Part shown: positions 32,339 to 43,128 of the stretch, in pieces
Layout: the number at the start of each line of letters is the position of its first letter
Position numbering within the stretch: the first letter of the stretch is position 1
From: Amyelois transitella
Lineage: Eukaryota > Arthropoda > Insecta > Lepidoptera > Pyralidae
Direction of reading: 5' to 3'
Assembly: GCF_032362555.1 (NCBI RefSeq)
Contig: NC_083532.1
Location: forward strand, 1,439,001-1,503,000
DNA: 64,000 nucleotides
Translations under genes and position numbers: made by a program
Notes under the pieces: generated by a model
Seen by the model: only the letters and a program-made list of their open reading frames with translations
The model's database searches: none
Told to the model about the DNA's origin: nothing

Positions 32339-35300
32339 TTTTTTTTTTATTTATTTATTTATTTATTTAAGGTACACCAACAGGATACATGTTTACATTT
32401 ATATGATACATTCAAAAGTACTTAATCTAGCATGCAACCCAATTAAAGGTGAACACAGCATTTACCAATAAAAGTAGTAGTAGAAATACAGTTCATACAT
32501 AATATACATAATATAATTATTTACATAGTTTCATTTACATTTTTTGTTTTTTTTTTTTTTTTTTTTTTAATTTAATATGAATTATTTACAGTTGATTAAA
32601 TAACTGATTTAATTTACTTTTGAGTTTCGAAAGGGAATCATGGTGAATATCTAAGTCACACTTTTCGTTTAACTTATTATAGGCAGTAAGCATTCGCGGT
32701 AAGGGCGCACTTCTTCCGAGGTTAGTACGCGATATAGGTACAACGAAGGTCTTAAATAGTTTTCTCCGACAGTTTGGCCTAGGAACCGTGTACTTAAGCC
32801 TAACCGTGCCATTTTGACAGTCGACTATGCCATTAGTTAACTTAAATAAATATATTAAATCCAAAATCTGGCGTCGCTTATCAAGAGACAACAACTCAAA
32901 TTTAGATAGTCGCTGGCTATAATCGTTTCTGTAACTAAAGTTAGGGGTTCTAAATGCTAGCTGACGGGTAAATGCCCTTTGAATACGCTCAATGCTGTCG
33001 CTATGTTTTTTATAAAATGGATTCCAAACTACACTCGCAAATTCCAGGTGGCTGCGAACTAGTGCATTAAAAAGAACAATTAGAGTATTTACGTTTTTAA
33101 AATCTTTAGTGTTGCGTTTAATGAACCCGAGCATCTGGAAGGACTTTGTGACAATGGCATCATAATGAGGTATGAAACTCAGCTTACTATCCAGAGTCAC
33201 ACCCAAGTCGCGGATTTGCTTCACCTCCCCCAACATAACATTGTTGACTGCATACGAGGAACTTAGCTTATTTTTATTTCTGGTAAACTTAATGTGAAAA
33301 CATTTACTGGGATTTATAGTCATACTATTTTTTAAACACCAGTCACTAACACGATCCAAGTCATACTGAAGCTCCTGCACATCTTGCATAGTAGATATAG
33401 TTTTATATATTTTCATATCGTCGGCAAATAGTGAGTATTCACTATGTTTTATACAATCAACAATGTCGTTTATGAATACTAGAAACAAGACCGGACCGAG
33501 ATGCGAACCCTGGGGCACGCCTGATGTTGCGACATATGGCTTTGAGGAGTAACCGTTTGTTGCCACTGTCGACTTCCTAGCCTGCAGATATGAAGCCAAC
33601 CACTCATGAAACGAGCCACATACGCCATATGCTAATAGTTTATCAAGCAGAAGAGAGTGACTAACTTTATCAAAGGCGCTACTAAAGTCAGTGTATACAG
33701 CATCTACCTGCGTCCCCCTATCCACCTTGTCGGTCAAATATGATACATATTCCACCAAATTTGTGGAAACCGATTTTCCACGACGGAAGCCATGTTGCAT
33801 TGGATTTAGAAAAGGTGACACGTGACGAGTCAAGACATCACAAACCAGGGATTCAAAAAGCTTGGAAAATGTGCTTAGTATAGATATAGGCCTGTAATTT
33901 TTAACATTTGCCTTATCTCCCTTTTTATACACCGGTACAATCCTAGCCTCCTTCCATTTCGACGGAAAAACGCCAGTTGCAAGAGAATTATTAAATATAA
34001 TATACAGAGGATAGGAAAGTTCAGTTGCACACAGCTTTGCGAACGCTGGTGGCAATCCATCGGGGCCGGATCCTTTGGTAGAATCGAGATTTTTTAAGGC
34101 CTTAAGTATAGATTTCTCTGTAAGACTAATTTTATTCAAGAGTGAGTCAGATTTAGCACTATCGTTATTATTGTTTTGGCCGTGTTGGCCAGATTCCTTG
34201 ACTCCGCAACCTAGGTGATGAGATGCCAATTTCTCCTTAGGGTTAGCCTTGTTATATTTAATCACTGCGGCAAGTAGACCATCTCTGATCGTGCGGCTTG
34301 AAAACTTTGCAACTACAGCGCGAGGGCGAGGATTTTCCCTGTGTATTTTGGCGATGCGGGTGGCCAGAATAACATCGTTATCATTCATTTTGTAGTCCAC
34401 AGTCTTCGCTAATTGTGTTATAGTAATCTTCAAATTTTCATTATGGTGCTCCGGAATACCGTTAATTTCGATGTTATTTACACGCATCTGTTGTTCAACA
34501 TCACCGAGCCTATGTGTAAGATTTTTCACTGTTTGTTGGAGAGTCTCATTTGTTTGCTGGAGCTGATTGATGGTATCTATTTTCTCGTCGAGGCTCGATT
34601 TCAGCAGTTCGTATTGCGAATTGAAGAATGTCAACGAACTTTCTATAGAGGAAACTTTCTCATTCAGGCTTTTGAATTCACTGGACACAATCTCTTTCAT
34701 AGAATCTTTGAGTGTTGATATAAGTGCTTTGCGTAACTCCTCTTGGATTATCTCACGTATATCATTTTTAGAAATGCACTCTAATCCTGGCAGGTCGTCA
34801 GAAGACTTACGACGTAGAACCTTGTCAGATCTGCGCATTGTGATATTATCCAATTCTTGAGTCACTTGTACGGTGGCACGAACCGGGGTATTGGTATTGT
34901 CTTTTTTAGGCTCTGCGCTTCGGCATTCAAGACATTTCCAACTCTGCTTATGTTCAGATGTCATAAGATTAAATCTTTTGGAGGATACATTAGCGCACTC
35001 AAAATCGAATTTCGAACCACAGGAACAACATTTCATATATTGTTTGGTCGCAATAGCACTCCGACAACCTGCACAAGTATTAGTAGGTGGAGCCATTTTT
35101 AACTTTCGTAAAATTATTAAAAGCACAGCAATAAAGAGCGCTCGCAGAACCGCCTTTAGGTGGTCAGCGGCACAATACGCTTGCTGGCCCAACGAACTGT
35201 CAATGTCTAATCACTAAACACTGTCAATGTCACTGTCACTGCCAGTTAAATTAACAGTGACAACGTCAACTGTCAAAACGATGAAAGTCACTTTGACACC

Positions 35301-35765
35301 TGCCAACTGTCACTCGAAGATAAGATGCCACATACACTACGCTAAGATCTACCCCACAAATTCTTATATTCTACCCTAATACTTATAAAAATACAAAATT
35401 AAACCCAAAACTATTTTAAACACGCCTATTTTAAGTTCAAAATCAACACTTTTGTTAATATCCAAGTCTATTCACCGAAACACCAACCACTTACGCAGCT
35501 TGGGTATTTCGGGGAGGGCAAACACCGCGCGTCCAAGTCACTATACACTAGCACCAAATTGTAGGTCTATTGTCCTTATTACATCCAAGAGGATATTAGG
35601 GACGAAAGTTTTACAATATCACAATCCATATAATATCCACCAGCGAAAATTATCCCGCAGAAGGCCGAAATACGGACGTTTTCACGTATTTAAAAATTAA
35701 GTACGCGGAGCTACACGCAAACGAACTGATTTAACTGACATTTTAATCCTTCTTTCCCCCACTAT
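32339..35765 (-). mobile_element. Inner LINE with in-frame ORF1-reverse transcriptase fusion
   Basis: Complete-looking opposite-strand insertion. The 3' end (32339-32366) is AAATA-type repeats. The 5' UTR runs from about 35765 to 35097. One uninterrupted frame covers most of it (see next entry). The endonuclease region normally found between ORF1 and RT is absent, so the copy is internally deleted. Confidence 0.8.
32586..35096 (-). CDS. ORF1 (PHD-like zinc finger, coiled coil) fused to reverse transcriptase
   Basis: 836 residues from the ATG at 35096. Residues about 5-55: a C-x2-C zinc-binding PHD-like finger (CAGC, CCSC, CLEC). Residues about 110-230: coiled coil with heptad Leu/Ile (SLNEKVSSIESSL, TLQQTVKNL). 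Then an ORF1 RNA-binding-like part (MRVNNIEINGIPEHHNENLK). At about residue 310-330 the frame passes directly into RT: KAL-x-NLDSTKGSGPDGLP, NYRPISILSTFSKLFE, YTDFSSAFDKVSHSLL, GVPQGSHLGPVLFLVFINDI and catalytic FADD (YSLFADDMKIY). The C-terminal end is typical (RHSDSIERIQ-like). No endonuclease domain is present. Because the join is in frame over a long span, it is either a recent deletion or a lineage that lives on with this form. Confidence 0.85.
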   Translation of the reverse strand: MAPPTNTCAGCRSAIATKQYMKCCSCGSKFDFECANVSSKRFNLMTSEHKQSWKCLECRSAEPKKDNTNTPVRATVQVTQELDNITMRRSDKVLRRKSSDDLPGLECISKNDIREIIQEELRKALISTLKDSMKEIVSSEFKSLNEKVSSIESSLTFFNSQYELLKSSLDEKIDTINQLQQTNETLQQTVKNLTHRLGDVEQQMRVNNIEINGIPEHHNENLKITITQLAKTVDYKMNDNDVILATRIAKIHRENPRPRAVVAKFSSRTIRDGLLAAVIKYNKANPKEKLASHHLGCGVKESGQHGQNNNNDSAKSDSLLNKISLTEKSILKALKNLDSTKGSGPDGLPPAFAKLCATELSYPLYIIFNNSLATGVFPSKWKEARIVPVYKKGDKANVKNYRPISILSTFSKLFESLVCDVLTRHVSPFLNPMQHGFRRGKSVSTNLVEYVSYLTDKVDRGTQVDAVYTDFSSAFDKVSHSLLLDKLLAYGVCGSFHEWLASYLQARKSTVATNGYSSKPYVATSGVPQGSHLGPVLFLVFINDIVDCIKHSEYSLFADDMKIYKTISTMQDVQELQYDLDRVSDWCLKNSMTINPSKCFHIKFTRNKNKLSSSYAVNNVMLGEVKQIRDLGVTLDSKLSFIPHYDAIVTKSFQMLGFIKRNTKDFKNVNTLIVLFNALVRSHLEFASVVWNPFYKKHSDSIERIQRAFTRQLAFRTPNFSYRNDYSQRLSKFELLSLDKRRQILDLIYLFKLTNGIVDCQNGTVRLKYTVPRPNCRRKLFKTFVVPISRTNLGRSAPLPRMLTAYNKLNEKCDLDIHHDSLSKLKSKLNQLFNQL

Positions 35766-36416
35766 CTTCATGATAATTTCTCATTCCGTGAGACGGATAG
35801 TCGTTTGCGGTCTCATAACGATCCCAAATTACTTATTCCTCCTTATTCCTCTCGAACTTATGGTTTATCTTTTAGTGTACGTTCTGCTCAGCTTTGGAAT
35901 GATCTTCCCCAAGATACGAGATCTGCCCCTAACCTAAGTTCTTTTAAAACACTAATCAAAAGACTGTATTCTGATGCATCTAACATTTGAGTGTACTTAT
36001 ATTTATGTATGTTTATATATATTTTATTTATGTATGTTTATCATTAATTAGTTTGTAATTTATTGATTATTGTAACGCATCCTCAATGCTTTTAACTGCG
36101 CTGCCTCTTTGACTTTGATTTTCCTTTTTATTTTGGTTGACTGGAAGAAATCCCGATTGGGATAAGTCCGCCATTGTACATATTCTTTTATATTCAATGA
36201 CTGTTCTGATTTTGTTAATTTTTATTTTTATGTGCAATAAAGAGTTTACAAACAATACAAACAAACAAAAAATGACGCTTAGATTTAGTCACTGTCAGGC
36301 CGACACTTACTGTCAGCAAAGTGTAAATAGTAAAACTTTTTCAATCGCTGAATCGCTATTGAGCGCACTGCGAATTTTAAATTTATTGTATAAATTTCTG
36401 TTTTGAAACCGTTAAA

Positions 36417-38275
36417 ATGGTTGAAGCGCAAAAATATAGGATAGAACAAGAAATGACTAATCTGGTCAATGAACTGGATAAGAGTTATTTGAGAAAAATG
36501 CAAGTAAGTTTATAATCAACAAGTCTTACGCAATAATTGGACTATTTCACTGTACATACTATCTTAAATCTCCTGAAAATTATAGGAATAAACTTCCAAT
36601 TTATTAGCCTTTAATTCCGTTATTATGACAATTTAATCGTACATGCTTATTTTTGTTGATAAAGATAACACCTCAACCTAACCTATTTACTTTTATAACC
36701 TAAATGCAATCGCCTTATACCTAAGAGTATCGATTTAAATATAAATATCTTAAATCGTTAATTAAATATATTAAGCTCTGAAACATTTACTTTAAAAAAC
36801 CCTTGAAGGAAAAAATAAATCGCGAAAATCATTGATGGAAAAACTAAATGATTAATAATTCTCATAATTTTTTCAGGGTGATATGCATCGTTGTGCAGCA
36901 AGGTGCTGTGATGATCAGCAGTCATCTTTAGAGAGAGTTCACGGATGTATTGAGAACTGTACGGCTCCGCTAAATCAGGCTAACAATTACGTACAGGTAA
37001 ATAATTGTATTTGATATCTGAAAAAGCAAATTAGAATAAGCGAAAGGTCAGGTCAAAAGAAACATAAACTATGGATGCAACCGGGACTAAAGCCAGGAGG
37101 AAGAAGAGAGTTATACATTCTTTCAATCAAAGAATTCACATATTTGGGAAGTCCCTTTTTTGCTGCCTCAATTTCATGCATTCTTCTTTCGTTTCATCCA
37201 CATTCATAACTCTTTTTTTTGGTTCCCAGTATCAAAAAAAGGATAGAATCACTCCGACATCTTTCCCACAGATGTCGTAAAGGCAACTAAGAGATAGGCT
37301 TATAAACTTGGGATATTTCTTTTAGGCAATTGGCAAGCAACCTGTCACTAGTATTGTATGTTTTATTCGTCGTTCAGCATCCTGGTACCAATAGAAAAAT
37401 AATAGGATCCCATGGATGTCGTCAAAAGCGACTAAGGGATAGGCTTATAAATTATTCTTCTTTTAGGCAATTGACTAGCAACCTGTCACAATTTGAATCC
37501 CAATTCTATCATTAAGCCTATCAGCATGAACGTGGCCTATCAGTTTTTCAAGACTGACTCTGTCTACCCCCCTAAGTATATAGACATGATCATATGATAC
37601 TACATACATACTTTTTAATTCCAGGGAGAAATAAACCACCTCCAAAATAGATTGCAGCGTTGCGTGATGGATTGCAACGACTCGGCCCGGGACCGACTCG
37701 GAGCGGACCCGAGTCAAGACACTGTGAGTACTTTAGCTGTGTTTACTCTAATTACTTCAATTAAGAGCAAACTTGGACTCACTACTCCAAGGTCCTCAAA
37801 TCTATACTATTAATATTATAAAGCTGAAGAGTTTGTTTGTTTGAACGCGTTAATCTCAGGAACTACTGGTTCATATTAAAAAATTCTTTTTGTGTTGAGT
37901 AGACCATTTATCGAGAAAGGCTTTAGGCTTTTACGACATCCATTGGTAGGATATGGAGTGTTCCTATTCTCTCAAAGTGCCCGGTAGCCACACGGCAATT
38001 GTAGTGTAGCAACTGCAGTGTAGTTTGTTCCGCCACTTTCTTTTTTATTCTAATTGATATACCTATACGGAATTTAAATAAACACGTATTCGTACGTGTA
38101 AATAAATAAAAATTTAACACGTATTCTCAATTTCCAGATCGACAAATGCACGATAGAGTTTGAAAAGTGCGCCGTGAAGTGCGTTGATAAACACATGACA
38201 TTAATACCTTCAATGATGAAGACCATGAAGAAGGTACTGGCCAGCGGCAAGCCGCCGCCAGCTAAAGACGAATAA
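36417..38275 (+). CDS. FAM136A: FAM136A homolog (mitochondrial intermembrane-space CX3C protein)
   Basis: Four exons, all phase 0: 36417-36503 (donor GTAAGT), 36877-36996 (GTAAAT), 37625-37723 (GTGAGT), 38138-38275. 147 residues; human FAM136A is 138. Begins MVEAQKYRIEQEMTNLVNEL. Four CX3C motifs are in the family positions: MHRCAARCC, VHGCIENC, LQRCVMDC and FEKCAVKC. These are followed by the diagnostic DKHMTLIPSMMKTMKKVL near the C-terminus. The family is a conserved animal protein found in the mitochondrial intermembrane space. All key Cys are present and the frame is intact, so the gene should be functional. It is unrelated to the surrounding secreted-protein cluster. The outer LINE ends about 150 bases upstream; the third intron contains a Rep-E fragment and the second a pair of Rep-A copies. 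Confidence 0.93.
37208..37610 (+). repeat. Rep-A tandem pair in FAM136A intron
   Basis: 37208-37352 truncated, 37370-37610 near full; the second tail is 12 bases from the exon-3 acceptor region. Confidence 0.6.
37805..37927. repeat. Rep-E fragment in FAM136A third intron
   Basis: Joined directly to a Rep-A fragment at 37928. Confidence 0.5.
37928..37998 (-). repeat. Rep-A copy, 5' end only
   Basis: Joined to Rep-E. Confidence 0.45.
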
Positions 38276-38276
38276 T

Positions 38277-38522
38277 ACATACATTTATATGTAATCACAT
38301 CTATATCCCTCAGCGGGGTAGACAGAGCGAACAGTCTTGAAGAGATTGATAGGCCACGTTCAGCTGTTTGGCTTAAATGATAGAATTGAGATTCAAATAG
38401 TGACGGGTTGCTAACCCATCGCCTAAAAGAAGAATAATTAATAAGACTATCCCTTAGTCGCTTTTTACGACATCCATGGGATCCTATTATTTTTCTATTG
38501 GTGCCGGGAACCACACGGCACT
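38277..38522 (-). repeat. Rep-A copy in FAM136A 3' region
   Basis: Begins two bases after the stop codon, so it likely forms part of the 3' UTR. Confidence 0.65.
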
Positions 38523-38924
38523 CAACGACGAATAAAATATACAATGTATTGTTTAACAGATTATATTTAAGTTCGTAGTTTGATACGAACTTACATATAA
38601 TCTGTTAAATAGGGTGCCATTTTGAAATGCGGTAGAAAGATTTGTAGTAAAAGTCTATTATAATGATTTACAGATTCAAATTTAAAATTTGTAGGTATTC
38701 ATTATTGTGGTACGTTTTGTACATAACGTATAATTGTCATATCTTTTGGTTTCACAACATTGGTTGACGTAGAACTTACTATTTGAAGTAACATTATAAG
38801 CGAGTTTTCTATGATATATTTGTAACGTTTTCACGCAAAAATAATGTGCCTCTTTTTTCGGTTGCTAGTAGTACAAAAAAAAGAGTTAATTAGACAAGGT
38901 TAAAAGGAATTATAAGATTACTAG

Positions 38925-39115
38925 AGGCCGCCCGCGACTTTGTCCCCGCGAACTCTGGGATAAAAAGGAAGCCTATATGTTATTCTGGGTCTTCAGCTAC
39001 CTACATAAGTACATATAAATTTCATCGTAATCGGTTTTGTAGTTTTTGCGTGGAAGAGTAACAAACATCTTGACATACTCACAAACTTTCGCATTTATAA
39101 TATTATAGTAGGATA
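38925..39115. repeat. Rep-F copy
   Basis: Starts CTAGAGGCCGCCCGCGACTT. Confidence 0.55.
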
Positions 39116-39226
39116 AATGATTTTCTATACATTTTGAGCAACATCATGCTCAATTTATAAGAATACTTGGTCATAATTTTAGTTTGTCAAGGTGCGTGCA
39201 GATTATTATATTGTATAACTTTTGAC

Positions 39227-39470
39227 GGCCTCTGTGGCGCAGCGGTAGTGCGCTTGTCTGTGACACCGGAGGTCCCGGGTTCGAATCCCGGCCAGGGCAT
39301 GATGAGAAAAGAACTTTTTCTGATTGGCCTGGGTCTTGGATGTTTATCTATATAAATAGGTATTTATTATAAAAATATAGTATCGTTGAGTTGGTATCTC
39401 GTAACACAAGTCTCGAACTTACTTCGAGGTTAACTCAATCTGTTTAATTTGTCCCGGATATTTATTTATT
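39227..39470 (+). repeat. Rep-C: tRNA-derived SINE, reference copy
   Basis: Head GGCCTCTGTGGCGCAGCGGT with box B GGTTCGAATCC is clearly tRNA-derived. Body continues through GATTGGCCTGGGTCTTGGAT and ends near AATTTGTCCCGGATATTTA. About 240 bases. Confidence 0.75.
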
Positions 39471-39559
39471 TAATATATGTATAGTATAACTCGTCCAAGT
39501 TATCATTGTTTCACAACTTTACAACATCTAACAATGCCGTACACATGAGAATAACAATC

Positions 39560-39815
39560 TATATTAATATTATAAAGCAGAAGAGTTTGTTAGTTTGTTT
39601 GTTTGAATTCCTCATTATTACTGACTAGCTGTGCCCGCGACTTCGTCCGTTGTTAGTTGCAGCGTGATGTTATAAAGCCTTGAGCGTCCCTCGATAAATG
39701 CTCTATTCAACGCAAAAATAATTTTTTAATTTGAATCAGTAGTTCCTGAGATTAGCGCGTTCAAACAAACAAACAAACTATTCAACTTTATAATATTAGT
39801 ATAGATATATAATCT
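39560..39815. repeat. Rep-E pair, short inverted arrangement
   Basis: A fragment in one orientation (39563-39625) next to a longer one in the other. Confidence 0.5.
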
Positions 39816-40076
39816 GTATGCAATATATATGTTATGTCATATAAACTGTACGCACTCCATGAAAAATGCTTTTTTTTGTGTAAATTAATATACATAAGTA
39901 CTTTTACTGTTACTTTGTTGACTGAAATAAAGGCATTTACAATTGTTGAATCAAAGATAATGTTTTAGTTTTATTACCTACCTTACTAGCTTTAACCCGC
40001 GGCTTCGTCCGCGTGAATTAAGCACAACGTACAAAAACAGAAAAACAGACGAATTTAACAACATCTACAATAAAAA

Positions 40077-40340
40077 TGTGCCGTGTGGTTCCCGGCACCA
40101 ATACAATAAAGAATAGGACCACTCCATCTCTTTCCCATGGATGTCGTAAAAGGCGACTAAGAGATAGGCTTATAAACTTGGGATTCTTCTTTAAGGCAAT
40201 GGGCTAGCAACCTGTCACTATTTGAATCTCAATTCTATCATTAAGCCAAATAGCTGAACGTGGCCATTTTGTCTTCAAGACTGTTGGCTCTGTTTACTCC
40301 GCATGGGATATAGACGTGACCATATGTACATATGTATGTC
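40077..40340 (+). repeat. Rep-A copy, full
   Basis: Tail TATGTACATATGTATG. Confidence 0.7.
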
Positions 40341-40574
40341 TACAATAAAAATTACGTAATTAGCAGCACCCACGGAATAAAACAGGTTTTTCGCAAATCT
40401 CAAGGGAACTAAAGGTTTTACCGGGATGAAGTGTGACCTATATTCGTCTCCAGACTCTTAATAATTAATATAAGTGATATTTCAAGAAGTTAATTCAGTA
40501 AATATCCTATAAAGACTTGGGATGACATTCCACGTCTTATAGGATAAATTGTGAAGTTAATTTCGTAGAGTGAT

Positions 40575-40702
40575 ATCTGCTTATATATAAAATTCTCGTG
40601 TCATAATGTTCGTTCCCGTACTCCTCTGAAACGGCTTTCATTTAACTAGAAATTACTTTAAAATTGTTTATATGGCAAAACAACGTTTGCCGGGACAGCT
40701 AG
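40575..40702. repeat. Rep-G copy, internally deleted
   Basis: Both ends present, middle missing. Followed by a TATA-rich microsatellite (40703-40745). Confidence 0.45.
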
Positions 40703-40862
40703 TATATGTATGTATATATATATATATACATATAGTATATATATAGTATTGATAACCCTTTTTATAAGAAACTGGAAAACGAATTGCGTATACAATTATA
40801 TCTATCAGTTATAATAATGAAATATGTATTTGTAACTGATGTATGTTAAAACTCAAGGTAGG

Positions 40863-40900
40863 TATATAAGAACCAACATTTTGAAAGTAGGTTAGTCAGT
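40863..40900 (+). promoter_or_regulatory. Core promoter of SSC9: TATA box plus initiator
   Basis: TATATAAG (40863-40870) and the arthropod initiator TCAGT (40896-40900) are spaced correctly for one core promoter. The leader would be under 10 bases. GATA motifs (TGATAAC, CTATCAG) lie 50-160 bases upstream. Confidence 0.65.
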
Positions 40901-40904
40901 CAAA

Positions 40905-42068
40905 ATGATTTCGTGGTATTTATTTTCGCTGCTGGGAATTTTGGTGGTAAGTTATTTTATTTAGAATTGAAAAAACATAATAATTATATATTTAAACTTC
41001 ATTGCATAAAATACAAATGTACCTATAGCACAATTGGCGGACTAAATGCTAGAAGCATTATCTACCAGCCAACCATTGGGTCTGACAGAGAACTTTATGT
41101 GGGGTCAAACTAAACTTTCTACCTTTTAATTCACATCTTCCTCCTGACCTTACCCCCGGTTCCAGCCTCACCTCTCTGGAGAGAAGCTCATGGTGCGGCG
41201 TTGACCAAAATCTTGGATTGGTTGAGTCAGGTTTTTACACAGTGCCGTGTGGTTTCTGGCACTTTAGAAATAGAAGCACTCCATACCTTTCCCATGGATG
41301 TAGTAAAAGGCGATTAAGGGATAGACTGGCTGATGGGCTAGCAACTGTCACTTCAGTCCTTTCAGTCTTCGAGACTTATGCCTCTGTCTACCCCGTAAGA
41401 GATATAGTATGTAAATGTTTCCTTTATAGTTCCAGACGAATGCTTCAATTCTGAAGAAAAGCGTCGTCGTGTCAAGTGGCCCCAACCTACCCCTTGCGAA
41501 CTTGCCCCTTGCAAATTTGCCCCTAGCCAATTATCCCCTAAACCTACCTCTACTCCCCGAATGTGGGTGCAAATTTCCCCTAATCCCTGAAATCATAACC
41601 CCTATAGAAGTCCCGCTTTGCAGTAATGTACCAACTTGTGCATGTCCAAATCCAATAATAGAAATACCCACTTACTACTCTCCACCCGTGTCAGTACCAT
41701 CGTGTGGGTCCTGCAACAGTTTTTCAACAGCCGTCGAGCTGGCCTTGTCAGGGTCAGGTATACCGTCTTGTAGCTGCTCAAATTCAGCCTGCGGGTGTAC
41801 CGGCTCCATATGTGGATGTTCGCCCCCCACTTGTGGAAGCCCCGTGCCTTGTGGGACTAAAGTGGATGTACCAGCGTATTATTACTCGCCGTCAGTCGAC
41901 GTGTGCGGGGGATGTGGGGGGTGCGGCGATCCCCTGTGCTCGTGCGGGGCATACGTATCCCCGCTGGTGACCCCTTGCGGGTGTGCCCCGACTTTACCCC
42001 CGTTTCCCCCCGCGCTGGGGTGCACGAAGTATTTGAGACAGGTCGTGATTCAACCCCCGTTTTTGTGA
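40905..42068 (+). CDS. SSC9: Cys/Gly/Pro-rich secreted protein
   Basis: Exon 1 (40905-40946) encodes MISWYLFSLLGILV; donor GTAAGT. Exon 2 starts at 41430 (TATAG acceptor, FQTNASILKK) or six bases later at 41436 (TNASILKK); both are in frame. It ends at 42068, total 226 or 224 residues. N-terminal part: NLPLANLPLANLPLAN-type repeats. Middle and C-terminal: many CGC, CSC, CGGCGGCG and CGSP motifs with YYSP units (AYYYSPSVDVCGGCG). The end is LRQVVIQPPFL, similar to the PIPPP-tail group. Cys density is far above the other members and exon 2 is unusually C-rich and GC-rich for this window. Dense Cys-Gly arms are known from high-cysteine lepidopteran chorion proteins, where they cross-link; the similarity here is of composition only. 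Confidence 0.82.
41125..41238 (-). repeat. Rep-D SINE 3' fragment in SSC9 intron
   Basis: Starts in the CTTCCTCCTGACCTTACC end and stops at GTGTAAAAACC. Confidence 0.5.
41243..41412 (+). repeat. Rep-A copy, internally deleted
   Basis: In SSC9 intron, about 15 bases from the acceptor. Confidence 0.55.
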
Positions 42069-42183
42069 TTTAATTATTATTTTTTTATGTATTGAAATAT
42101 ATTTACTTTGTTGAATTGTTTGGTTTTATTTGTACAATTTTTTGATTGGACGCGTAAATTATAAAATGTATGTACCTAAATAC

Positions 42184-42414
42184 ATATATATTCACGTTTT
42201 GCGGGCTAGACAGAGCCAACAGTCTTAAAGATCTGATCGTGCCCGAATTTCAGCTTGGTTTTACGGTAGAATTGAGATTCAAACAGTGACAGTGTCAGTC
42301 AAAAGAAAAATCCCACGTTTATAAGTCAATCCTTTAGTCACCTTTTTCGAAATACTTGGGAAAGAGACGGAGTAGTCCTATTCTTTTTTTTTTGGTGCCG
42401 GGAACCACACGGCG
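42184..42414 (-). repeat. Rep-A copy, diverged
   Basis: Downstream of SSC9. Confidence 0.55.
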
Positions 42415-42689
42415 CAAATGGCACGGCAACGCACATGAACGCATGTTTGTTAAATATGTAGAATGTAAATATGACTGTCGTATTCTTGTTACTTTTAGGG
42501 GTTTAGTTGACAGCTCGTCATTTTACGTATTTCGGCATTATCTTAATACGTCGCATTATTATCACGTCTCATGGCTTAACTAGACAACATCTCCTATTTG
42601 TCTCATGCTACAGCTAGCTTTTCTCACACATATTTTAAGAGTCCATCAATAGAAAGCCTTATATCTACTTAAGTGTAGATACCTGAGTT

Positions 42690-42790
42690 TCTTATCTTTT
42701 AAGCGATGGGCTTTAAATTTATCTGAATGTGGGTTTCCAGTATCGAGCCATGTATCTGTCTGCCCCGTAAGAGATAAAGACGTGATTAAC
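42690..42790 (+). repeat. Rep-A copy, old 3' half
   Basis: CCCCGTAAGAGATAAAGACG end. Confidence 0.4.
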
Positions 42791-43128
42791 AATCATCATC
42801 CTCCCGGCGTTTTCCTCGCCGCAAGAGCATTAATTAGCAATCAGATTAATGCATGTTACTCAGAAATTAATTGATACATCGCCATCATTTGAACACTGAA
42901 GTTCTTAACCGCCTTCAAAAAAAATTAATTGTCTCAGTTTGCTCCATTGTACAGCTTGGCAAATAAGAGTTTGTACCGGTGACAGGTGGTACTAAAGAGT
43001 GTGAATAATGGCAACACTATTTTGCTGTCATAAACTAGTACATACGAAGTCGAACATTCGTTTTGGTTTTTGTATTTTGGTGAAATTGAAACTTTTAAGT
43101 AAATAATTTGTAAAATATATGTAGAAAC

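Larger units (their letters stand above)
28190..36265 (+). mobile_element. Outer CR1/Jockey-group LINE, interrupted by two insertions
   Basis: Order: ORF1 (28238-29008), ORF2 endonuclease and start of RT (29398-31230), a foreign stretch with a 63-base T run (about 31230-31435), the rest of RT (31436-32334), a complete opposite-strand LINE (about 32339-35765), then the ORF2 C-terminus (to 35990) and 3' UTR. The 3' end has GTGCAATAAAGAGTTTACAA near 36235-36255. Removing the two inserts gives one continuous element of about 4.4 kb. TTTTAAT at both edges of the inner LINE (near 32332 and 35737) is a plausible target-site duplication. The 5' end is not defined; 28190 is approximate. It ends about 150 bases upstream of FAM136A. 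Confidence 0.85.

Noticed and set aside
34413-35217. Plus-strand frames of 80-114 codons
   Set aside because: Antisense of the inner LINE fusion frame.
39230-39300. tRNA gene (box A and box B readable)
   Set aside because: It is the head of a SINE repeated at 10562, 25698 and 55467, with a common non-tRNA body.
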